From positions 1 to 64,000 of the forward strand of contig JBNKNO010000006.1 in assembly GCA_050293885.1 (NCBI GenBank): 64,000 nt of DNA, read 5' to 3'. Shown piece by piece: positions 33,693-41,482 of this stretch. This stretch comes from Nitrogeniibacter sp050293885 (GTDB taxonomy: Bacteria > Pseudomonadota > Gammaproteobacteria > Burkholderiales > Rhodocyclaceae). Within the stretch, counting starts at the first letter, position 1, and each line of letters starts with the position of its first letter. A model generated the notes under the pieces. That model was not told where the DNA came from. It saw only the letters and a list, made by a program, of their open reading frames with translations, and did no database searches. The translations under genes and the position numbers were made by a program.

Positions 33693-34352
33693 GTGGACGC
33701 ATTACTCGCCCAAAGCATCAATCTGTTTGCCTCCATGCTGCTGGTGCTGGCCTTTGCGATGATCGCCCAACGCCGGGTGCTCACGCTGATCCACCTGTTC
33801 ACGCTGCAGGGCGCCGCGCTGGTGGCCGCCACCGCCGTGGTCGGCTATCTGGGCGGCGATCATCACCTGTACTTCTCCGCGGCCATCACCTTTGTGCTCA
33901 AGGTGGTGCTCATCCCGGTCATGCTGCACCGCCTGATCAACCGCCTGAACGTGCGCTGGGACGTCGAAACGCTGGTCAACATCCCCACCACCCTGCTGAT
34001 CGGCATCGTGCTGGTGATCTTCGCCTTCAACCTCGCGGCGCCGGTGGCCAACCTGTCGACCTCGATCGCACGCGGCACGCTGGGCATCGCCATGGCCTGC
34101 GTGCTGCTGTCCTTCCTGATGATGATCGTGCGTTCCAAGGCGGTGCCGCAGGTGATCGGCTTCCTGTCGATGGAGAACGGTCTGTTCTTCGCCGCCACCG
34201 CGGCCACCGGCGGCATGCCGATGATCGTCGAGCTGGGCATCGCCTTCGACGTGCTGGTCGGCATTCTCATCGTCGGCCTGTTCATGTTCCAGATTCGCGA
34301 ACAGTTCGACAGTCTCGACATTCGCCATCTGGAAAAGCTGAAGGAAAAATGA
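33693..34352 (+). CDS. hyfE: Hydrogenase-4-type subunit HyfE (NuoK-like)
   Basis: A 219-aa small membrane protein with about seven helices. The GTG start at 33693 lies after GGGAGG; codon 1 reads Met. The C-terminal part has the NuoK-like VIGFLSMENGLFF...GMPMIVELGIAFDVLVG segment with Glu residues placed as in HyfE. Overlaps hyfF by 4 nt (ATGA), implying translational coupling. HyfE is found in hydrogenase-4 and Ehr-type complexes but not in HYC. Confidence 0.88.
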   Translation: MDALLAQSINLFASMLLVLAFAMIAQRRVLTLIHLFTLQGAALVAATAVVGYLGGDHHLYFSAAITFVLKVVLIPVMLHRLINRLNVRWDVETLVNIPTTLLIGIVLVIFAFNLAAPVANLSTSIARGTLGIAMACVLLSFLMMIVRSKAVPQVIGFLSMENGLFFAATAATGGMPMIVELGIAFDVLVGILIVGLFMFQIREQFDSLDIRHLEKLKEK

Positions 34353-35803
34353 TGGACGCGCTGACCCTGGTGCTCGCCACCCCGATCGTCGGCGGCCTCG
34401 TGCTCGCCGGGGTCGGCCATTGGCGGCAGGCGCGCGACGTCAATGCGGCCTTCAGCCTGATGACCCTGCTCGCCGCCGCCTGGCTCACCGACCAGGTCAT
34501 CGCCGGCGGCGCCTTCCATGCCTTCGGCGACTGGTTCTACGTCGATGCGCTCAACGTCTTCCTGGTCGCGCTGACCGCCTTCGTCGGCTTCACCACGGCG
34601 CTGTTCTCGCGCCCCTACATGCGTGTCGAGCAGGACCACGGCAAGATGACGCCGCGCCGCATGCGCCTCTATCACAGCATGTACCAGCTGTTCAACGGCA
34701 TGATGCTGCTGGCGCTGACCACCAACAACATGGGCATTCTGTGGGTCACCATGGAGGCCGCCACGCTCACCACCGTGCTGCTGGTGTCGGTGTATCGCAC
34801 CGCCGCCAGCCTCGAAGCGGCGTGGAAGTATTTCATCCTGTGCGGCGTCGGCATCGCCCAGGCGCTGTTCGGCACCATCCTCATCTATCTGGCGGCGGCC
34901 AGTGTGGTCGGCGGCGACCATGCGCTGGTGTGGACCCGCCTGGCCGAAGCGCGCGAACTGCTCAACCCCGACGTTCTCGCGCTGGCCTTCGCCTTCCTGC
35001 TGCTCGGCTACGGCACCAAGGTCGGTCTGGTGCCGGTACACAACTGGCTGCCCGACGCTCACGCCGAAGGCCCGACACCGATCTCGGCGGTGCTCTCCGG
35101 CCTACTGCTGAACGTTGCCCTGTATGCCGTCCTGCGCTGCAAGATGCTCGCCGACGGCGCGCTGCAAAACGGTCTGCCGGGCCACATCATGATCGGCTTC
35201 GGCCTGCTCACCGTCGTCGTGGCGGCCTTCTTCCTGTTCCGCCAGCGTGACGTCAAGCGCATGTTCGCCTACTCCTCGATCGAACACATGGGCCTCATGA
35301 CCTTCGCCTTCGGCCTCGGTGGCAGCATCGCCAACTTCGCCGGCCTGCTGCACATGACGGTGCATGCGCTGGTCAAGTCGGCGATCTTCTTCGCCGTCGG
35401 CCACGCCGCACAGAAAGCCGGCTCGCAGCAGATGGACGACATCCGCGGCCTGGTCAAGGTCAGCCCGGCGGTGGGCTGGGGCATGATGCTCGGCACGCTG
35501 GCGATTCTCGGCATGCCGCCCTTCGGCGTGTTCGCCAGCGAGTTCCTGATCCTCACCACCGCCATGCAGATCGCGCCGTGGGCCACGCCGCTGTTGCTGC
35601 TGGCGCTCGGCGTCGCCTTCGCGGCGATCTTCGTGCGCGTGCTGCCGATGGTGTTCGGCGAAACCACCCTCCAGCCGCTCGCCCATCCGCCTGCGCTATT
35701 GCCGGTGTTCATCCATCTCGGGCTGGGTTTGATGCTCGGCCTCTACATTCCGCCCTACCTCAACGGCTGGTACGAAGCCGCCGCGCGGATGATCGGAGGC
35801 TAG
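34349..35803 (+). CDS. hyfF: Hydrogenase-4-type subunit HyfF (second NuoN/L-like pump subunit)
   Basis: A 484-aa polytopic membrane protein of proton_antipo_M type. Motif LLGYGTKVGLVPVHNWLPDAHAEGPTPISAVLSGLLLNVALYAVLR is present and KRMFAYSSIEHMGLM follows. The second antiporter-like pump implies two ion channels in the membrane arm, as in hydrogenase-4. Start at the ATGATG pair; the second ATG (34352) is possible. Ends 2 nt before hyfG. Confidence 0.92.
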   Translation: MMDALTLVLATPIVGGLVLAGVGHWRQARDVNAAFSLMTLLAAAWLTDQVIAGGAFHAFGDWFYVDALNVFLVALTAFVGFTTALFSRPYMRVEQDHGKMTPRRMRLYHSMYQLFNGMMLLALTTNNMGILWVTMEAATLTTVLLVSVYRTAASLEAAWKYFILCGVGIAQALFGTILIYLAAASVVGGDHALVWTRLAEARELLNPDVLALAFAFLLLGYGTKVGLVPVHNWLPDAHAEGPTPISAVLSGLLLNVALYAVLRCKMLADGALQNGLPGHIMIGFGLLTVVVAAFFLFRQRDVKRMFAYSSIEHMGLMTFAFGLGGSIANFAGLLHMTVHALVKSAIFFAVGHAAQKAGSQQMDDIRGLVKVSPAVGWGMMLGTLAILGMPPFGVFASEFLILTTAMQIAPWATPLLLLALGVAFAAIFVRVLPMVFGETTLQPLAHPPALLPVFIHLGLGLMLGLYIPPYLNGWYEAAARMIGG

Positions 35804-35805
35804 CC

Positions 35806-37341
35806 ATGCACTTCTTCGGTCTGGACATCGACTTCCAACGCCTCGACGCGCCGCTGCCGATCTTCCTCGGCACGCCCGACGCAGCGGCCTGGTCGGCGCT
35901 GGCCGCCGCCGTCGCCAGTGCCGGCGGCGAGATCGTCAGCCTGTGGGGCGACGATCGCGGCGCGGATGGCCTCGTCGTCTGCGCCGCCTACCGCAGCAGC
36001 GAAGGCCTCCTGATTGCCGAACTGCCCCTGCGCGCACAGCGGTGCTATCCGGACATCGCCGTCCATCTGCCAGCGGCAAATCGCATGCAGCGCGCCGCCC
36101 GTGATCTGGTCGGCATCGAGGCCGAGGGCGCCGCCGACACCCGCCCCTGGCTGCGTCACGACGCCTGGCCGGCCGACTACCATCCACTGGCGGCCGGCGT
36201 GCGCGGCGACGAACACTTCGAACCCCATCACGCACCCTACCCCTTCGTCACCGTGAGCGGCGAAGGCGTGCACGAGATTCCGGTCGGCCCGGTGCACGCC
36301 GGCATCATCGAGCCGGGCCACTTCCGCTTTTCCGTCGTCGGCGAGAAGGTGCTGCGCCTCGAACAGCGCCTCGGCTACACCCACAAGGGCATCGAGCGCC
36401 GTTTCGTCGGCATGGCACTGCCCGACGGTGCCCGCCTCGCCGGCCGCATCAGCGGCGACAGCACGGTGGCCTATGCCTGGGCCTACGCCATGGCGGCCGA
36501 ATCCATCGCCGGCTTGCGGGCCCCGGAGCGCGCACGCTGGTTGCGCGCCATCCTGCTCGAACGCGAGCGCGTGGCCAACCATCTGGGCGATCTCGGCGCG
36601 CTCGGCAACGACGCCGCCTTCGCCTTCGCGCTGACCCAGTTCGCGCTGCTGCGCGAGGATTGGCAGCGCACCAGCGGCGCGGTGTTCGGCCACCGCCTGC
36701 TGATGGACACCGTGGTGCCCGGCGGCGTGGCCGGCGACATCGATGCCGCCGGTGTTGAACGCCTGCGTGCGCAAGTCGCCACGATCACCGAAGAGCTTGC
36801 CGCGCTGCGCACCGTGTTCAACGAACACGCCGGCCTGCAGGACCGCCTCGTCACCACCGGCCGCGTGCCGCGCGAGCTGGCCACCCGACTCGGCCTGACC
36901 GGCATGGCGGGGCGCGCCAGCGGCATCGCGCGCGACCTGCGCGCCGACTTCCAACAGGCGCCCTATGACCGCCTCGACTGCCGTTGCCGCACACAGCGCG
37001 GCGGCGATGTCGCGGCACGCGTCGATCAACGTTTCGACGAGACCTTCGATTCGCTCGCCATGCTCGAACAGTTGCTCACCACCCTGCCATCCGGTGAGAT
37101 CCGTGCCGAGTGGCCGAGCATCGGCGCGGGCGTCGGCATCGGCTGCGTGGAAGGCTGGCGCGGCCCGGTGCTGGTTGCCCTGCGTACGGGGTTCGACGGC
37201 CGTCTCGCGCGCGCCCACTGCCACGATCCGTCGTGGCAGAACTGGCCGGCGCTCGAACACGCGGTGATCGGCAACATCGTGGCCGACTTCCCGCTGATCA
37301 ACAAATCCTTCAACCTCAGCTATTCCGGGCAGGACCTCTAA
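35806..37341 (+). CDS. hyfG: Hydrogenase-4-like large subunit HyfG without NiFe ligands (NuoC-NuoD fusion)
   Basis: A 511-aa protein. Residues 1-150 resemble the NuoC-like 30-kDa domain and 165-511 the NuoD/large-subunit domain (PVGPVHAGIIEPGHFRFSVVGE, LEQRLGYTHKGIERRF). In true group 4 hydrogenases the first ligand motif is CGxC. Here it is S216-G-D-S219. The C-terminal CxxC motif is replaced by S505-Y-S-G508. No cysteine elsewhere is placed to act instead. So a Ni-Fe centre cannot be bound in the known way, and hydrogenase activity is unlikely. Both Ser codons at the first site are AGC, one base from TGC. Probably part of a redox-driven or coupled ion pump. Confidence 0.85.
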   Translation: MHFFGLDIDFQRLDAPLPIFLGTPDAAAWSALAAAVASAGGEIVSLWGDDRGADGLVVCAAYRSSEGLLIAELPLRAQRCYPDIAVHLPAANRMQRAARDLVGIEAEGAADTRPWLRHDAWPADYHPLAAGVRGDEHFEPHHAPYPFVTVSGEGVHEIPVGPVHAGIIEPGHFRFSVVGEKVLRLEQRLGYTHKGIERRFVGMALPDGARLAGRISGDSTVAYAWAYAMAAESIAGLRAPERARWLRAILLERERVANHLGDLGALGNDAAFAFALTQFALLREDWQRTSGAVFGHRLLMDTVVPGGVAGDIDAAGVERLRAQVATITEELAALRTVFNEHAGLQDRLVTTGRVPRELATRLGLTGMAGRASGIARDLRADFQQAPYDRLDCRCRTQRGGDVAARVDQRFDETFDSLAMLEQLLTTLPSGEIRAEWPSIGAGVGIGCVEGWRGPVLVALRTGFDGRLARAHCHDPSWQNWPALEHAVIGNIVADFPLINKSFNLSYSGQDL

Positions 37342-37343
37342 CA

Positions 37344-37859
37344 ATGTGGCGCGTCCTCAAACACATCGCCCGCACCGGCATCCGCAGTGAAGCACCGCCG
37401 GCACCCGAACCCGCCTGGCTCACCGACGAGGCGCAGGCGATCGGCGCCGAGATTGTCGCGGTCTTCGGCCGCGCGCTGGCCATCCGTCAGGTTGATGCCG
37501 GCTCGTGCAACGGCTGCGAGCTGGAGATCAACGCCCTCAACAACGCCCGCTACAACCTCGACGGCCTGGGTATCCACTTCGTTGCCAGCCCGCGCCATGC
37601 CGACCTGCTGCTGGTCACCGGCCCGGTGGCGCGCAACATGGCCGAGGCGCTGCAACGCACCTGGGAAGCCACACCGGCGCCCAAGCGGGTGGTCGCGGTT
37701 GGCGAATGCGGCTGCAACGGCGGCATGTTCGGCGAGAGCTACGCCAGCTGCGGACGCGTGGCCAACGTGATTCCGGTCGACGTCGAAATCCCCGGCTGCC
37801 CGCCACCGCCGGTCGACCTGCTGCGCGGGATTCTGGCAGCGGTCCAGTCACGCCCCTGA
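37344..37859 (+). CDS. hyfI: Hydrogenase-4-like small subunit HyfI (NuoB-like, Fe-S)
   Basis: A 171-aa protein. The start at 37344 follows hyfG by 2 nt. Cys55 and Cys58 (CNGCE), Cys122 in GEC followed by Cys124, and Cys152 in PGCPPPP give the four ligands of the [4Fe-4S] cluster proximal to the active site (N2-like) found in NuoB/HyfI. Thus the electron-transfer role of the small subunit appears kept although the large subunit has lost nickel ligands. Last gene of the cluster. No HyfH (NuoI-like ferredoxin subunit) or HyfA gene lies next to it. Confidence 0.88.
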   Translation: MWRVLKHIARTGIRSEAPPAPEPAWLTDEAQAIGAEIVAVFGRALAIRQVDAGSCNGCELEINALNNARYNLDGLGIHFVASPRHADLLLVTGPVARNMAEALQRTWEATPAPKRVVAVGECGCNGGMFGESYASCGRVANVIPVDVEIPGCPPPPVDLLRGILAAVQSRP

Positions 37860-37921
37860 CACCGCGCCCCGGCGGCGGCATGCCATTGGCACCGCGTCAT
37901 GAAATCGCAGGGACAAAGGGC

Positions 37922-37927
37922 TAGAAT
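37922..37927 (+). promoter_or_regulatory. Possible -10 element of pyk
   Basis: TAGAAT at 37922-37927, 43 nt before the pyk ATG. No good -35 was seen. If real, pyk is transcribed independently of the Hyf-like operon in front of it. Confidence 0.35.
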
Positions 37928-37969
37928 GTCCGGCACGCCAAACGCCCCCGACAACCCACAGGATCGTCC

Positions 37970-39415
37970 ATGTCCCGCCACACCAAGATCGTCGCCACCC
38001 TCGGCCCCGCCTCTTCCGAACTGGCTGTGCTCGAACGCATGGTGCATGCAGGCGTCGACGTGGTGCGCATGAATTTTTCGCACGGCACGCCCGAGGACCA
38101 CATCGCCCGGGCCGAGGCAATTCGCGAAGCAAGCGCCCGCACCGGGCGGCCGGTGGGCATTCTGGCCGACCTGCAAGGACCGAAGATCCGCGTCGGCAAG
38201 TTCGCCAAGGGCAAGGTCACGCTGACGCAAGACGCCGAGTTCACGCTCGACGCCACCTGTGCCGAAGGCGATACCCAGCGGGTCGGGCTGGATTACCCCG
38301 ATCTGCCCAAGGACGTGGACACCGGCGACATCCTGCTGCTCGACGATGGCCGCATCAAGCTGCGCGTGGAAAAGGTGTTCGGCTCCGCCATCCACTGCCG
38401 CGTCAAGGTCGGCGGCGAGTTGTCGAACAACAAGGGCATCAACCGCCAGGGCGGCGGTCTGTCGGCGCCGGCGCTGACCGCCAAGGACATGGACGACATC
38501 CGCACCGCCGCCAAAATCGGCGTGGACTTCGTCGCGGTGTCCTTTCCGAAAAGCGCCGCCGACATGTACATGGCGCGCCAGTTGCTGCGTGCGGCCGGGG
38601 GTCAGGCGCTGCTGATCGCCAAGATCGAGCGCGTCGAAGCGGTCGCCAATCTCGATGAAATTCTCGATGCCTCGGACGGCATCATGGTGGCCCGTGGCGA
38701 TCTGGCGGTCGAAGTGGGCGACGCCGCCGTACCCGCGCTGCAGAAGAAAATGCTGCGTGCGGCGCGCGACAAGAACAAGCTCACCATCACCGCCACGCAG
38801 ATGATGGAGTCCATGATCACCAGCCCGGTGCCGACGCGCGCGGAAGTCTCCGACGTCGCCAACGCGGTGCTCGACGGCACCGACGCGGTGATGCTCTCGG
38901 CCGAAACCGCCGCCGGAAAATTTCCCGTCGAGGTGGTCGAGGCCATGTCGCGGGTGTGCCTCGAAGCGGAAAAGTCGAACGAGGTCACGCTCGAGCGCGA
39001 CGCCCTCGCCCGCACCTTCACCCGCATCGACCAGTCGATTGCCATGGCGGCGATCTGGACCGCCTACCACCTCAAGGTCAAGGCCATCGCCTCGCTCACG
39101 CAGACCGGCTCCACCGCACTGTGGATGAGCCGCCTCAACAGCGGCGTGCCGATCTTCGCGCTTACGCCGGAAGTGAGCGCCCGCAACCAGATGACGCTCT
39201 ACCGCGAAGTCTATCCGCTGCTCATGTCGCAACTGCACGAGGACCGCGACGTGCTGCTGTGGGAGGCCGAGCAGATTCTGCTCGACCAGGGCGTGGTCGA
39301 ATACGGCGACATGATCGTGCTCACCATCGGCGAGCCCATCGGCTCCAGCGGCGGCACCAACACGCTCAAGATTGTGCGCGTGGGCGACCACCCGGCACCC
39401 GGGCACGCCGAGTAA
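37970..39415 (+). CDS. pyk: Pyruvate kinase
   Basis: A 481-aa protein with TKIVATLGPASSE at the N-terminus, MNFSHGT, and ADLQGPKIRVGKF. The active-site segment LLIAKIERVEAV (Lys) and GIMVARGDLAVEVG (Glu/Asp metal ligands) follow, as does a C-terminal regulatory domain. A normal-length type II-like pyruvate kinase. Final step of glycolysis, phosphoenolpyruvate plus ADP to pyruvate plus ATP. Lies 110 nt downstream of hyfI and 167 nt upstream of fba. Confidence 0.96.
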   Translation: MSRHTKIVATLGPASSELAVLERMVHAGVDVVRMNFSHGTPEDHIARAEAIREASARTGRPVGILADLQGPKIRVGKFAKGKVTLTQDAEFTLDATCAEGDTQRVGLDYPDLPKDVDTGDILLLDDGRIKLRVEKVFGSAIHCRVKVGGELSNNKGINRQGGGLSAPALTAKDMDDIRTAAKIGVDFVAVSFPKSAADMYMARQLLRAAGGQALLIAKIERVEAVANLDEILDASDGIMVARGDLAVEVGDAAVPALQKKMLRAARDKNKLTITATQMMESMITSPVPTRAEVSDVANAVLDGTDAVMLSAETAAGKFPVEVVEAMSRVCLEAEKSNEVTLERDALARTFTRIDQSIAMAAIWTAYHLKVKAIASLTQTGSTALWMSRLNSGVPIFALTPEVSARNQMTLYREVYPLLMSQLHEDRDVLLWEAEQILLDQGVVEYGDMIVLTIGEPIGSSGGTNTLKIVRVGDHPAPGHAE

Positions 39416-39510
39416 ACACCCGCGTCGGGCCCGGATGTCTGGCCGGGCGCTCGCAACAATTGCTTGCCCAAGCTCGTGATGCGTTGCATCACATCTTTCA
39501 TCAAGCACGT

Positions 39511-39516
39511 TAAAAT
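39511..39516 (+). promoter_or_regulatory. Possible -10 element of fba
   Basis: TAAAAT at 39511-39516, 66 nt before the fba ATG, with a distant TTGCAT at 39484-39489. The 21-bp spacing is too long for a normal sigma-70 promoter. Low confidence. Confidence 0.3.
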
Positions 39517-39582
39517 CGCGGGATTGGTCTGCGGCATGCCGCCGCCACCGACCCGAACAATCGCATTTCTGGAGATTTCCCC

Positions 39583-40647
39583 ATGCCGCTCGTATCCATG
39601 CGCCAGCTGCTCGACCACGCCGCCGAAAACAGCTATGGCCTGCCCGCCTTCAACGTCAACAACCTGGAACAGGTGCAGGCGATCATGGAGGCAGCCAGCG
39701 AGACCGACAGCCCGGTGATCATGCAAGCTTCGGCCGGCGCGCGCAAATATGCTGGCGAGGCCTTCCTGCGCCACCTCATCGATGCCGCCGTCGAGGCCTA
39801 TCCGCACATCCCGGTGGTGATGCACCAGGACCACGGCCAGTCGCCCGCCATCTGCATGGCCGCCATGCGATCGGGCTTTTCGTCGGTGATGATGGACGGC
39901 TCGCTGATGGAAGACGGCAAGACACCGTCCTCCTACGAATACAACGTGGAAGTGAGCCGCAAGGTGGTCGAGATGGCCCATTCCGTCGGCGTGACCGTGG
40001 AAGCCGAACTGGGCTGCCTCGGTTCGCTCGAAACCGGCCAGGCCGGCGAAGAGGATGGCATTGGCGCCGAGGGCACGCTGGACCACTCGCAGATGCTGAC
40101 CGACCCGGAACAGGCGGCCGATTTTGTCCGCCAGACCGATTGCGACGCGCTGGCCATCGCCATCGGCACCAGCCACGGGGCCTACAAGTTCACCCGCAAG
40201 CCCACCGGCGACATCCTCGCCATCGACCGCATCAAGGCCATCCACGAGCGCATTCCCAACACCCACCTGGTGATGCACGGCTCGTCGAGCGTGCCGCAGG
40301 AGTTGCTGGAAATCATCCGCGAATACGGCGGCGACATGAAGGAAACCTACGGCGTGCCGGTCGAGGAGATCGTCCGCGGCATCAAGTACGGCGTGCGCAA
40401 GATCAACATCGATACCGACATCCGCCTGGCCATGACCGGTGCGATCCGCAAGTTCATGGCCGAGAACCCGTCCAAGTTCGACCCGCGCGAGTACAACAAA
40501 CCGGCACGCGAAGCGGCCAAGCAGGTGTGCATGGCGCGTTTCGACGCCTTCGGCAGTGCTGGCCAGGCGAGCAAGATCAAGCCGGTTTCGCTCGACAAGA
40601 TTGCGGCACAGTACAAAGCCGGAGATCTGCGCCAAGTGGTGCGCTGA
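39583..40647 (+). CDS. fba: Class II fructose-bisphosphate aldolase (CbbA/Calvin-type)
   Basis: A 354-aa protein. Zn-binding histidines are in VMHQDHGQS and VMHGSSSVPQ; the catalytic loop includes SVMMDGSLMEDGKTPSSYEYNV, and the phosphate site KINIDTDIRLAMTG is present. The 350-aa length with CNAA-type C-terminus matches the class IIA Calvin-cycle subtype. GGAGATT ribosome site. Condenses GAP and DHAP and, in the Calvin cycle, also forms sedoheptulose bisphosphate. Ends the carbon cluster, followed by a repeat block. Confidence 0.95.
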   Translation: MPLVSMRQLLDHAAENSYGLPAFNVNNLEQVQAIMEAASETDSPVIMQASAGARKYAGEAFLRHLIDAAVEAYPHIPVVMHQDHGQSPAICMAAMRSGFSSVMMDGSLMEDGKTPSSYEYNVEVSRKVVEMAHSVGVTVEAELGCLGSLETGQAGEEDGIGAEGTLDHSQMLTDPEQAADFVRQTDCDALAIAIGTSHGAYKFTRKPTGDILAIDRIKAIHERIPNTHLVMHGSSSVPQELLEIIREYGGDMKETYGVPVEEIVRGIKYGVRKINIDTDIRLAMTGAIRKFMAENPSKFDPREYNKPAREAAKQVCMARFDAFGSAGQASKIKPVSLDKIAAQYKAGDLRQVVR

Positions 40648-40654
40648 CGGGAGG

Positions 40655-40949
40655 GGAGGTAAACGACCCCCACGCTCGCTGTGCTCGCGGAGGGGCGGCT
40701 TTGCACAGCCGACCCGCTCAGCGGGCGTGAAGCAGTGCTTCGCGAAACCTCCGCCTCCCCCCCCCGAGGGGGCGGCACCGCCCCAGGGGTGGTTCGGCGG
40801 AGAGGTAAACGAGCCCCCACGCTCGCTGCCCCCCGAGGGGGCGGCACCCGCCCTTGGGGCGGCCCGGCGGGGAGGTAAACGAGCCCCCACGCTCGCGACG
40901 CTCGCTGCCCCCCGAGGGGGCGGCACCCGCCCTTGGGGCGGCCCGGCGG
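40655..40949. repeat. GC-rich tandem palindromic repeat block
   Basis: Three units start with GGAGGTAAACGA: 40655-40800 (expanded by a unique 75-bp insert), 40801-40870 (70 bp) and 40871-40949 (79 bp with an extra GACGCTCGC). Each unit includes a CCCCCCGAGGGGGC palindrome and a run like CCCTTGGGGCGGC. It fills the 334-bp spacer behind fba; the unit type is seen in betaproteobacterial intergenic regions (REP-like). No coding function. Confidence 0.85.
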
Positions 40950-40981
40950 GCGGGTGGACTCTTCATACGGAGAACACGTGC

Positions 40982-41407
40982 GTGACCCTGCCACGCCTGA
41001 ACGCCTGCTTCACTTACGGCACACTCATGTGCGAGGACATCTTCGCCGCCGTCACCGGCATGGTGCTACGGCCGCACCCGGCACGGCTCTGCGGTTTTTC
41101 ACGCCATCCGGTCATCGGCACCGACTACCCGGGCATTCGTCACAACGACGACGCCAACGTGCTGGGCCAGCTCTACTTTGATCTGTCGCCGCATGCGCTC
41201 GAACGGTTGGACCGTTTCGAGGGCGATGAATACCACCGCGAACAAGTGGCGGTCACGCGCGAAGATGGTCGCACCGAAGACGCCTGGGTCTATGTGTTCG
41301 ACACCCGGCAACACCACCGCCTTGACGCCGGGCCGTGGGATTTCGACCATTTTCTGCAACACGGCAAAGCGCGCTTCCTCCGCCGGCACCTCCCGGCGCC
41401 GCGCTAA
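40982..41407 (+). CDS. Gamma-glutamylcyclotransferase family (AIG2/GGACT-like) protein
   Basis: A 141-aa protein if the GTG at 40982 is used, with GGAG 9 nt upstream. A much longer in-frame reading frame upstream crosses the repeat block and is not trusted. The N-terminal YGTLMCEDIF is the glycine-loop motif of GGCT-like proteins, and DRFEGDEYHREQVAV carries the conserved acidic residue. The family removes gamma-glutamyl groups or isopeptides, but the substrate here is unknown. Soluble. Follows the repeat block, 334 nt from fba. Confidence 0.8.
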   Translation: MTLPRLNACFTYGTLMCEDIFAAVTGMVLRPHPARLCGFSRHPVIGTDYPGIRHNDDANVLGQLYFDLSPHALERLDRFEGDEYHREQVAVTREDGRTEDAWVYVFDTRQHHRLDAGPWDFDHFLQHGKARFLRRHLPAPR

Positions 41408-41482
41408 TTCATCGCCTCACGGCCTGTTCGCGTGCCATGCAGGCTGATACATTAAGCGCACCTTTCCAGACGCACCCTCGCC

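Noticed and set aside
30720..37859. Functional hydrogenase-4 or formate hydrogenlyase
   Set aside because: All NiFe-binding cysteines of the large subunit are replaced and the ferredoxin, formate dehydrogenase and maturation genes are absent.
40655..40949. CRISPR array
   Set aside because: Units are long palindromes without similar-length unique spacers and no cas genes are present.
40439..41407. A 322-codon open frame running through the GC repeat block into the GGCT-like gene
   Set aside because: Its first part overlaps fba and the repeats in another frame; the protein family begins near YGTLM, so the GTG at 40982 with its ribosome site was used instead.
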